Source: Anaeramoeba flamelloides
Taxonomy: Eukaryota; Metamonada; Anaeramoebidae
NCBI GenBank assembly: GCA_027625915.1
Contig: JANTQA010000070.1
Location: 14,327,001-14,391,000, forward strand
DNA length: 64,000 bases
Direction of reading: 5' to 3'
Shown here: in pieces, positions 10,730 through 21,800 of the stretch
How positions within the stretch are numbered: the first letter of the stretch is position 1
Layout: each line of letters starts with the position of its first letter
Translations under genes and position numbers: made by a program
The notes under the pieces: model-generated
Told to the model about the DNA's origin: nothing
The model's database searches: none
Seen by the model: the letters and a program-made list of their open reading frames with translations, nothing else

Positions 10730-11691
10730 CAGTCTTTCCAAGGCGACCTTAAAATAATAAATAAAGCAAAATAGAGTTTTCGTTCTTATTTTCCATCTTC
10801 AAAAAATTCGGAAATAAGAGTTATTTTTCAAGGAAAAATTTTAATAAATGATCTATTATTCAAATTTTGGAAACATCAAAAAAAAAAATTTTGAAGATTC
10901 ATGAAGCACTTAAGGACTACGTTTTTCGGTGAAAACAGTGAAATAATGTACAAAATCACCCTTGGATAAGTTATGTAATCCAAGTAATATTTGTCCAACG
11001 AGAATTTCTTTTCGAAAAAATGTGAAATTTTCACAATTTCAACAATTTTGACAATTTTTACCTTGTTAGATCATGCTAAATTTTGATTTTAATATTTTAG
11101 AATTTCCATTTCAACTTTCGGAACTCACACTATTTTCAAGAGCTGTTCTACATCTTTTTTAAATTTACTTTTACAAGTTTGAAATGTTCTCAAATTTGAA
11201 ATGCACTTGAAAATCCCCAAAAGCCATTTTTTGCAATTATTTTTTACGTTATTTTCAATTTTCCTTTTCATTGAATAACAAAGAAAAATAGTCTCCATGA
11301 AAAGGTAAAGATGAGAAAAAATATTTTTTTTTTTTGTCCAATTTCTTCCATGTGAAAAATTTTTTTGAGAAGCAATGGTGAAATACCTTAATTAATCAAA
11401 TTCCCCAAGGGTGGGAACGTAGTACTTAAAAATATTGTTCAAAAATGATAAATTTTTAAAGATCAGTAAATATTGATATTTTCTTTGAGCTATTTTGGAC
11501 AGATAATTTTTAAGTTTCATGGTATCTTGAATTATTTTTTTGATGTAACCAAAATTTGAATAATAGATCATTTATTAAAAAAATTTTTTGGAATAATAAC
11601 TCTTATTTCCGAATTTTTTGAAAATGGAAAATAAGAATAGAAAACTCTATTTTGTTTTATTTAATATTTTAAGGTAGCCTTGGATAGACTG
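10730..11691. mobile_element. TA-flanked element with about 160-bp terminal inverted repeats (Tc1/mariner-like MITE)
   Basis: The ends CAGTCTTTCCAAGGCGACC and, inverted, CAGTCTATCCAAGGCTACC are flanked by TA (10728-10729 and 11692-11693). Inverted similarity continues inward for about 160 bp; the arms share AACTCTTATTTCCGAA (reverse complement at 10810-10830) and TTTGAATAATAGATCATTTA. A weaker inverted match continues around CTTAAGGACTACGTTTT and TTAAGTACTACGTTCCC. Terminal CAGT with a TA target is typical of Tc1/mariner relatives. It has no transposase-sized frame, so it is non-autonomous. Confidence 0.75.
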
Positions 11692-11999
11692 TATGTATTA
11701 TAGTGTTCATTATAAGAATGTATTTCAAAATACAAAATTTTAGATATTATTTTTTGAAAAAAATTTCCGAGTTGTGTAGTGGTCGAACAAACCTTTATTT
11801 TTATAATTATCCCATTAATAAAATTTATCTCATGCAAAAAAATATTGGATTTCTGTAGAAATAAAAACAAAAAAATCAATTGGTTGAAAACAGCACAGAA
11901 ACAGAAATTGGTTCTTTAAATAAAGTTTAAAAAAGAATTATAAAGGTATATGATATTAAAATGTGAATTTTTGATAAAAATTGAGAATAATATCATTTT

Positions 12000-12100
12000 T
12001 TAATAAAAGTATAAGGAAATCTTTAAAAAAATTTCTAAATCACAATTTAGGAATTCGGGTAAACAAGAGGAACTAAAAACTCCTACCTTAAACAATAATA
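12000..12100 (+). mobile_element. Short LINE 3'-end remnant
   Basis: TTAGGAATTCGGGTAAACAAG followed by AACTCCTACCTTAAACAATA closely matches the 3' tail of the LINE at 54630-56211. About 100 bp survive; there is no coding sequence of note. Confidence 0.55.
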
Positions 12101-13611
12101 TAAAAAAAAATAATATCATTTTTTAAATTATTTAAATAAATATCATTCTAAAATATAATTTTCAATTATTACGAAATATTTTGAAAAAAGGCCTTTAATA
12201 TTTTTTGAATCATTGACATTCATTAAAGATCTAACCTCAAAAGATATTTGAATCAAAATTGGGTATTCTTTAGGTTTTAATTCATGTATTCAAAGACCCA
12301 AGTCTCTGAAAAACACCTATTAGTGAAAAATTTGTAAATGATTGATTTTTTCCAACCTGTGCTATTTACTACTGTAAGTGAATAAAAATGTTTTCCATTT
12401 CTAAACCTTGACAAAGTAAAATTTCGAATAAAGAAAATTGGTTTGGTAAAATTTTACAAAAAAAAAACTAAATTTGAATATAACAAGTTTATCTTCTTAT
12501 CAGTTTTTTTCAGTCGATATATGTATTTTTAGTTATTAAAGTATTTATTCACAGACTATAAAATACAGATAGTACAAAACAATTCTACACTCTAATACTA
12601 ATATTTTCATTCTGATATTCAAAATTATAATAGGATAAATTTTCATTTGAGAAAAAAAAAGTGTTTTTAAAACATGTGATAAGCATTTTATAAAGGTGTT
12701 ATAAAAGTTTAAAATGTTATCAAAATTAATAATAACAACTTTTAAAACCTAAATTTTGTTATAAAATTTGTTAGAAAATTGGTAACATGTTATTTGATGT
12801 TATAAGAATATTTTTATTAAGAAAATATTGAAGATATCATCATAGAAAAGGGAATTTGGTTTCTAAATATGTTACAGCCGTTATAACCCTACCTTGAAAT
12901 CTATGATTAACAGAAAATTCATTTTCTGTATCATACTTGACTTTTTATAATAGGATTTTATGGTTATGTGGTAGCCTATTACAAAACGGTGAAATTTTAT
13001 AATAGAACAAAAATTTCACATTGAGAAAATATTAGAATTTGAATTTTTGACTATAAATCTTTCTATGATCAATAATTTTGAAAAATTTTCAGGTTTTTGA
13101 GGGATCCTTCATATCTAAAGGTCTTAAAATCAAAAGGCAAGACCATTTCAAAGAAATTATCAAATTCTATCTTCAATCTTTGGAAACTTTGTTTTGAATT
13201 TTTGAATTTGTTTCGGAAACAACAAGATTTTTTTCTGGGGTCTTTCGAATTAGAAATTTTTTTAAAAACCAATGTCAAACCATAAAATATATATGATAAG
13301 GTATAACTAAGGATTTTTTTTTTGTATTTGACAGAGACAAAAAAAGTCAATTTCTATGTCTGTCAAATTTCATGTTAGGTTTGGAACAGCAGTATATAGA
13401 TTTATTAAAAAAAGTTATTTTATTAGTACAAATAAATTTTTTTAATTAGGATGTTTTTTTAATGTCTCTGAGTTAGCATAAAATATACTTATACATATAA
13501 AATGGTACCCAGCAAATATTTCGATATCGCAAATTATTTTAAATTTCTTATATTAATTGGTTTTGAAAAAGAAAAAAATGCAAATAAAGCGATTATTTCC
13601 CATTTATTATT
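12101..13611. other. AT-rich stretch without a supported gene
   Basis: Open frames on both strands at 13069-13350 overlap each other and show no family signature. I do not call a gene. Confidence 0.45.
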
Positions 13612-13947
13612 TGAATAACTTTAAAAAATCAGAAAATTTTGATTTGATTTTGGTAATCCAGTTTCAAATAGATTGGATGAAATGATTTAATCAATTCAAG
13701 AAATGAAAAGAATACTGAAAACCAATGAAAATTTTATCTCATTTAAATATTAACTATTATGAAAAATGATATTTTAATCAATTTTTTTCGATCTAAAATT
13801 TTTTAAAATATTTTTTAATATGTGAAAAAATAAAAAAAAAAAAATTGTTTTGATGATCAATTGATTTTTTTAGATCAAATGAAAATTATTTTTCTTGAAA
13901 TAAAAAAAAAAAAAGTTTTAAATTCAAAAAAAAGTTAGAAAAAAACT

Positions 13948-13955
13948 AAAAAAAA
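13948..13955 (-). terminator. Pol III T-run terminator of tRNA-Val copy 2
   Basis: Eight T on the minus strand directly after the tRNA; the same arrangement as copy 1. Confidence 0.75.
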
Positions 13956-13956
13956 T

Positions 13957-14027
13957 AGATCTGCACGGTTTCGAACCGTGGACCTTTCGCGTGTTAGGCG
14001 AACGCGCTACCACTGCGCCACAAATCT
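13957..14027 (-). tRNA. tRNA-Val (anticodon AAC), second copy
   Basis: 71 nt, identical to the gene at 9479-9549 in every position, with the same intact boxes and no intron. Its trailer on the minus strand again has an immediate T8 run (13948-13955). Confidence 0.95.
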
Positions 14028-14261
14028 GGACATTTCAAAGCTACTTTCCGATTTAATTAAAAATATTTAAAATTATTTCACTACTGATATCAAAATTAAT
14101 TTTTGCAACCACAAATATAAGTTTAAGACTGCAATAAGAATATAAAATAAACATCAACCAATAATTTAACAACCAAACAAAATACTCATATCACTTATCA
14201 TCAAATCTAAACTTATTCAACCACAATAACCTTAAAATATGATCGACAAAAATGTTCAACT

Positions 14262-14530
14262 ATTATTATGATGATACTGATAAATTCAAATATATTTAAT
14301 AAAAATTTTTGTTCAATTCCATTTTTTTTAAATCCGAAAAATATCAACTTATAAAACAACCTCTGAAAAGTAAAAGAACTTCAGAAAGGCAAACCCATTT
14401 TACTACGTTATTTTAACATTTGAAAAAATAAAAATACATTCTTCAAGTCATGTGAAAAAAAATTTTTACAATGGAAAATGAAGTAAAAATTTTCCGATAT
14501 TTATTTGAATTTATCAGTATCTCATGATTT
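14262..14530. repeat. Foldback element
   Basis: GATACTGATAAATTCAAATA near 14271 faces its complement TATTTGAATTTATCAGTATC near 14505. Weaker inverted similarity continues inward through AAAAATTTTT-type sequence. The loop is under 200 bp. The family is not recognised. Confidence 0.55.
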
Positions 14531-14714
14531 AAATGATATATTCAAATTATGATTACAACTATAGTCAATAGTTATTATATTTGTGTTGAAAAAAAAACTA
14601 CTAATTGTATCAAAAAAAATAGAAAAACAAAACAAATCAGATGGAACGTCTAAATTATTTCTCTATAACTAAACTAAAATTCTAAATTATCCAAACAGCT
14701 TAAACGTTCCAAAG

Positions 14715-15210
14715 AATCACAACAATACAATTTCATTCAAATTGGAAATAATTTTAATTTTTGAAAAATATGAAAATCATTTTTTCATCTTTTAGTTTTT
14801 GTTTTCATTTCATTTTTTGAATTACGTATCTTGTTTTGTTCGATCAAAATTTTTTTTAACGATCGATTGATTTTAGACTCAATTTGAGTTATTCCAAACG
14901 GAAGAACTCAAATAAAATTAGTTGGTAGTATCTACCCATTTGATCGATCAATATTCCTAATAGAATTTCAACAAATTTACAAATGTATTTTTTTGTTTTG
15001 TTCTCTCCAAAATTTTTAACCTATGATTTATTTGTATTGATAATGATTTATTTTTTGTTTTGTGGGTATTGTAATATATAAAAAATTGTTAACATTTCAA
15101 TTGGTGAATGGTTCTAATTTGGTATTTCTTCTTGGAATTGATTAAATAAGTTTTTTTTTTCACAAAACACATTTTGGTGTGTTAAAAATTTTGAATTGGA
15201 GTTTTTTTTA
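14715..15210 (+). repeat. Dispersed repeat family C, copy 1
   Basis: About 500 bp similar to 23965-24465 in the same orientation. Shared stretches include AATACAATTTCATTCA, AATAAAATTAGTTG, TTTTTTGTTTTGTGG and CTAATTTGGTATTTCTTCT. No coding potential and no clear terminal repeats. Confidence 0.7.
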
Positions 15211-17084
15211 AAATTAAACTTTTTTCAAAAAAAATTAAAAAGATCACATAATAAAAACTAATAATTTGAAGTTCTGTTAAATAAAAAATATAATCGAATC
15301 AAAAAAATTCCAAATTATATCTCAACTATTCAATTGGATATAGTTAAATAAGAAACAGAAATATGACTTTTCAAAACAGGTAACTATTTTAAAAAATAAT
15401 TACAAAAAATTGGATCAAAAATTGTGTGACTCACAACACTTTAATGTCAAGGATAAAAGAACAACAAATTTATTTTAAAAAAGTTTACATTACTCTTACA
15501 AAAATTACGAAATTACAATCAAGGTAGAGCATTCATTTCTGAAAAAGTAATCACTTTTAAAAATTTAAAGAAACGTGAAAAAAATATAATCTATATAATA
15601 ATTTGTTTGGTTATTTTCATGATTTGTATTGTTTTAGATTGTCTGTACCAGGAATCTTAAATCAATAGAAAATTATACAATCGGCAATCCTCCTGTTTAA
15701 ATTAGCAAGTATCTACTTTGCAAATCCGTGTTTCAAATTAAAAAGTGTGTTTCTGTTATATTGAAGATCGAAACATTAGCCCATCCAATAAACCAACAAT
15801 AAATACTAATTAAATTATTGGTTTCATAAAGTTCGATTATTTAAAAAGAAATCCTAAAAATAAAGATTTAATTGAAAATTTTATCTCAAAAAATAGAGTA
15901 AATTTTTATGAAAATGTTCATCAAAAAACAAAAAAATTCAAAAAACTTGAAAATATTACCAACAAAATTTGAAGAATTTGTATTCCTAATTTAAATTTTA
16001 CTTCAAAAATCTTGGATTTAACATTCTTTATTGATTATAACTTAGGTCTATTATTGGATTTGAACTTAGGTATACTATTTAGTTTCCAATTAGATGTTGC
16101 CTTCCAATAAGAAGAAAAAAAATTCAAGGATTATATTTTTAAACATGTATTATAGTTGTTTTGTATACATCATTTTGATCACTGTAAAAGATGGGAATTC
16201 AAAAAAATGAAAAGATTGATCAAAAAAAAATCAATAAAAATCATTTATTTCTTGATCTTATCTATAAAATTTGATACAATTACTTTGTTCATACTTGGTT
16301 TAATTTAAAATTCTGAATGAAAAAAATTTTTTTTGTGAAATTTTTGAAGAAAAAAATTACTTCCTTCATTTAAAAGAATACCCAAAATATATTTATAAAA
16401 AATCCAATTAATTTAATTCATCCAATTCTGTTTTGATTCAGAAAATATGATGTTTTTTAAATTCTTCTTGAAAAATCGACTTTTTGGATGTATTTATTTG
16501 TTTTGATAATTATTGTTTTTTCCATTTAAATTGAAAAATCAAAATAATTCTGAATGTTTGATTGAAATTCTTTCAAAATTTTTCTTTTTACTTTGGTTTG
16601 AGTCTTTTATGTAACTTTTTTTGAATTTTGAGAATTAACTCTTTTTATTTTACTTTTTAGTAGAATAATACTATTTTTTAGGTTTTGTTTGAAAAAAATA
16701 TCTGAAAAAAGAATTTTGAAAGCATTTTTGTTAAAAAAATTGTTATGGTGAATAATAATAAATAGTAATGTGACGAGAAATTCAAGGTTATAAATTCTTT
16801 TTTTTTCCTACAAACTAAGAAGATAAAGAAAATAAATCTTTGAAAATTGGCTTTTATCGATTTTTTTTTTTTTTCATTCTTTATATAAACAAATTTCTAT
16901 GGAAAGGTGTTCTTACTTGTTTATTTTTCTAAAAAAAAAGGATTTGTTTCAAATACACACCTTTTTCTGGTCTATTTTTTAATTTATTATTGGAATAATT
17001 ACAAACACTCCATAAACACATTTCTCAATCTAAAACAAAAATAAATTAAAACTCAGAAATTTTATCAAAAAAAAATGTTCAAAA
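15211..17084. other. AT-rich stretch without a gene
   Basis: Nothing recognised apart from homopolymer tracts and scattered short similarity to other intergenic parts of the window. Confidence 0.45.
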
Positions 17085-18420
17085 AATTGGAAAATTGAAG
17101 ATTAATTCTAATTTACTTTAATTCTTTTCACAAATTGAGTAGCTACAAATGATATTTTGGTTTTCAATGTTTCAATATCCCATGGCACTAAAAAATTCAT
17201 TTTTCAGTAAAGGTCTTACACAATTAAAATGTTTCAAAAAAGGTAAAATCTACTTACTTTCTTATAGAGTTAGCTTATACCAAAGAGAAGCCTGGGAACC
17301 TAGTATGTTGTTATTGGACCTCACCAAATTAGTGCTACTGAGTTCAAATGTCTCTAGAATATCGATTTGTCAAGTAGTAATATTTGTTGATCTCTTCAAT
17401 TAAAAAATGATCTTTGTACGAGTAAAAAAACCCAACAATTTCAGAATAAAATCTACATTTAAGTCTAATTTAAAGGTTAAGTTATCAATATTCAGACTTT
17501 GAAAGTTGCAAAATATCTTTCTTAAATTTCTAGCAAAATGTAGATTAGTTACTAAAAAAATCAATTTTTTTCCAAAAAATTCAATAATTAACCAATAGAT
17601 TCATTTGGTCAATTAATTCTCAAATTTTGGAAATATATTGATGTTACAATTAACTTTATCAAAGGCAAACAAAACTAATTAGTCTTTGTGCTTTTATGTT
17701 GATGATTATTCAGTTAATCTTCGAAATTAAAAAAGTATCAAAATAGTTACTTTTAGAGTTTCTAAATATGAATTATTAAAGACTAAAATACTATTATTTT
17801 GAGTTTCTTATTTTAGATTTGGAAAAGGAATTAAAAAAAAAAATTCAAAATGAAAATTTTTAATTGCGATCATTCATAAAAAATGTAATAGACTCCATTT
17901 CAATATCGTTGTCCCATTAAAAATCAAATTTTGAAAATAAATATTTTTATAAATTCAAGTTATCTTTTCTAATAAAAAAATTACTATTTGAATATTCAGT
18001 TCAAAACACTAGAAATATTTGTTTTTCTTCTAAAAATAATATAAAAAAAAATAAAAAAAAATTGGATCATTTATTATGAAATTTAGTAAAATTTATTGTG
18101 CAACAAGATCTGTAATAGATTTTTCAGAGTTATTTGAGCCATGGTGTATTAATTACCATTTAAACCCAATTTCTAACAAACTTTGATTTTAGAGAAATCT
18201 ATGGTGACATTAATCCCTTAAATAAAAAAAAGACCAGATAATCAATTCAAAAACTCTAGGCAGAATCCATCAGAAAGTAATATTTTTTCTCAGGCCTTAT
18301 TGTTTTTTAATTGAATAAAACAAAATACCCCCCATGTTTGTCACCTAGTTATCTCTGTATGGGTAAAATTGATCTATAAAAGAACTGAAAAGGAATTATC
18401 AAATACCTAACTAAGACTGA
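17085..18420 (+). repeat. Dispersed repeat R1, copy 1
   Basis: Parts match 56500-57850 (AATATCTTTCTTAAATTT, then TAGTTACTAAAAAAAT-like) and 51600-51830 (ACTCCATTTCAAWATC, then TTGTCCCATTAAAAATCAAA). Around 17651 it holds the uninterrupted version of the site into which a MITE inserted at 56711-57487. Its start also resembles 1020-1210. The 84-codon frame at 17149-17403 lies in it and is not a supported gene. Confidence 0.6.
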
Positions 18421-18843
18421 GCATTTTCCTAAAACTTCAAAACTTTTTATTGGTTTTTTTTAATCAAAAATTGTTATTTTTCAAATTTTATCGTCATTTT
18501 AATGAATTTAATTTGCCTTATGAAAAAAAAAATCCATTCTTGAATCTCAAAAACAAAAACCAATTTCCAAAATATCTTTTAATACATCCTATAAAATATA
18601 TAAATAATTAAAATTAATTCTTCCAAAAAAACGAGTAAAATTTAAAACGCTTGAAAATTAACAACTAGAAATGAGAATTGTGTACTCACAAAAAAGGGTT
18701 TGTAAGGTTTATAAAAAGATTTGTTGAAACTTTTCAAAGACAAAAATCAAATTCATTTTTCTACTTCTTTATCATTTTACAAAAAAACCTTTTCATTTTG
18801 CTCATCTTTTCAAATTTGTGAAATCAAAAAATATTCATCCAGA

Positions 18844-21800
18844 ATGGCATCACAAAATACAAAGATCTATGAGTACATTATAATTTCTGGAATTGGAAAC
18901 CAATTAAAAGCGCTTGATATTGATGATTCTGAATCGATAACTTATGCTATGGAGTTATTATTCGTACCCGAAATACTGAAGTGTATCCCACAGACTGCAA
19001 AGCCGCCTCCCATTTTGGAGAAATTTCTTCAGCCCTACGAATGCATACGTCTCCACGCGCAGCCACAGGAGCCTGCTTATCATGAATTTGTATTAACTGG
19101 CGAAACTGGTGATCAATTGTATGGGTTTGCTGTTACAGCTTACCCCCGTTTTAGCAATGAAACCTATCTTGCACTTCGTGAATTGTTTAAATCTCAAGGT
19201 AAAGGATCACCCTTTTTCCTTTTCCTTGTCCTTTTTCTTTTCCTTCTCCATATCTTTTTCTATTTGTCATTAAGGTTTTCTTTTTATCAGAAAAGATTTT
19301 TTGTATTTTCATTTGTTAAATCAAGTTTTTTTTTTTGTCTTTCTCTTTCTCACTTTCAAATTTAAAAAACCTGATCCATTTCAAATATACAAATTAAAAA
19401 CAAGCCATTTTTTAAAATGGAAACTTCTATAATAATTTTTCCAATTGATCCTAACAATTCTTTTTATTTGTAATGAACTTTTTTTCTTATTTAAATTTCT
19501 GCTTTTTGTGTTTTTTGTTGTGCAAATGCCCTTTTTATTCCTCTTGGTGTCTGAATTATTTTATAAATTATCCAATAAAGGAAGAGACAAAGGAATACCA
19601 GACACTTTGCATAGTGCAAGGACGCTTTCTGTGATTACAAAATTTCCATACCACAAAACATTTATGGAGATCTTAAAAAAATTTATTGGGAACCTCAAAG
19701 AGGGCTGGAAATTTAATCAAAAATTAGCACTGAATTTTGCTTCTTTATTAGAGAAAGTAGATATACCAAAACCCCATCTCATTCCAAAGCCTTTAACATG
19801 GAAAAAAATTCATTTTGGTTCTTTTCCAAGTTTACCAAAAGAAAAGGATTTGCCTTTAGCTGATGTTTGTTCATTACTATATTTTTTTTTCTTTTTCTTT
19901 TTCTATTTCTTTTCTTCTTTACTCTTTTCCCCATTATTCTTTTCTCCTTTAATCTTTTCTCTTTTAGTCTTTTTTCCTTCCTCTAGAATAATGCTTATTC
20001 AGCGAATTCAGAATCATAACAAGTAAATTTCAAAAGAAAAAAAATTCGTTTTGAGAATTTATGATAATATTACTTTCCAATTAAATTCTTAACTTGTTAT
20101 TTTGTTAAAGCAGCTCTAAAAAAGTGAGATTATAAATTTTTTGATAGCTGTATTAATATATGTCTTTATATATGGGGATCAGGATTTATTGTTATGGGTT
20201 GGATAGGGAACTACCCAATCTGTTAAAGAGAGAATTTTGAAGTGACTAAATTTGAGACTTCTAATTCAAAGAGTATCTAGAAAAGATACAGCCATCAGAA
20301 GTATTTGAATCTTAATATACAGGGATAATGTTTTTTTAAAGAATATGTTTTAATGAATATAAACATCTAAATTTGATTATTATAGTGTTAAAACTAACCT
20401 AACCATATTCACTATTTTTGTTCAACAAACCTCCAGAATCTTTTCCATAAAAATCGAAAAAAAATAAAAAATATTTTCAACGTTTTATTATTTTTGAGTT
20501 AGTAAAATCAAATGAATTTAAAGATCAGTCCAAATGAATGATGACGTTTGCTTGGTTCTCTCGGAAATTCGAATAACTAATGATAACCATTTTATTTTTT
20601 TGAAAAAATCAATGAATATTCATTGATTTTTTTTCCCTTTAAAAAATACAACACCTTTTTTTCTATGCCGAGTGGAACACACACACCTAAAACAAAACAG
20701 TTTTAAAGTCTAAATGGAAATTAAACTATTCTTTCTCTTTGTTGAGGAATAAACTTTGTCTTTTTTTCTATTTTCTTAAATAAAAAAAAAGATAAAATCT
20801 AAATATTGCCAATCATTCAAGTTATAAATGGTTTTTTTAAAAGTCTATTTGTAATATTATAAGCTCAATTGGAAACAAAAAAATCTCAAAAATTAAATCT
20901 CATTATTGAAAAGGAGAGCCGAAACCTCAATGTTTGCCGAATATTTAATTTTTATAAAGAAAATTTCCTTCAAAAAAAACAATTAAATACATTTTTTTCC
21001 AGCTTTACTCTCTAAATTAAATAACATTTTTATCTTTTCAAATTCGAAAATATTAAGGGTGATTTTCCAAAAAATAATTTCATAAAAAAAATAAATAAAT
21101 TCTTACGTTTCGAAATATTAGAGGTTTTGATGATAACATATATTATCATGATATTAACAATAAAATCGCGATAATATTAAAAATCGTGATTAGTCCAACT
21201 TTATCACGATATTCAACTTTAATGCGATATCCAACTTTATCGCGATATTCAACATTATCGCGAAAAAATGAAAAATTATTTTTTTGAGATTACCTTAAAA
21301 AAATCTCTTGACTTTTACAACACTTTCCCCTTTCATAAATGTTTGAAAGTGTTTGTAAGGGTTGTGTTCTGTCTTCAAGTGTTTGAAAGTTTTGAAAGAC
21401 ATAAAGTTTTTGTAAAGGGAATGAGTTTGGTTTGTTCTGGAAAAAAATTGTTTTCTTTTCATTTTTTTTAACAAAATATAAAATCTCAAACAAATTTTAT
21501 GATCAAACTAATAATTACCCATTCCAACAATTTAATTGAATATAAGATAGATGTGTTTTCTTACAATGGATTTGTTACCTTCACAACTTTAAATAGCCAA
21601 AAAGAATAAAGAATAATTTTCACTTCTTTATAGTGATCGATCAAACAATAAACTCAAAGCTCTAATTGTGTTTTCTGTCCAATACAAAGATGCTCAAAGA
21701 AGAAAAAGAACAAGAAGACAAATCTATAAAAAATGCTTAATAATTGGTGATCATCTGACAAGGATGTTGTGAAAGCTAATGAAAAGTTTACCGACCCCTT

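Larger units (their letters stand above)
13612..14058. repeat. Segmental duplication carrying tRNA-Val, copy 2
   Basis: The partner of 9140-9578, same orientation, about 4.47 kb away. The tRNA is identical; flank differences are mainly single bases, for example AATTCAAAAAA for AATTTAAAAAA in the trailer. Confidence 0.85.

Noticed and set aside
13069-13350. Overlapping frames on both strands near 13.2 kb
   Set aside because: Mutually antisense, with no homology recognised and no splice or start context better than background.
17149-17403. 84-codon open frame with a fairly normal composition
   Set aside because: It lies in dispersed repeat R1, has no ATG in a good context, and its upstream part matches non-coding sequence at 1020-1210.
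21268-21493. Overlapping frames on both strands of about 65 codons
   Set aside because: They fall inside the family A element, which is non-coding in its other copies.
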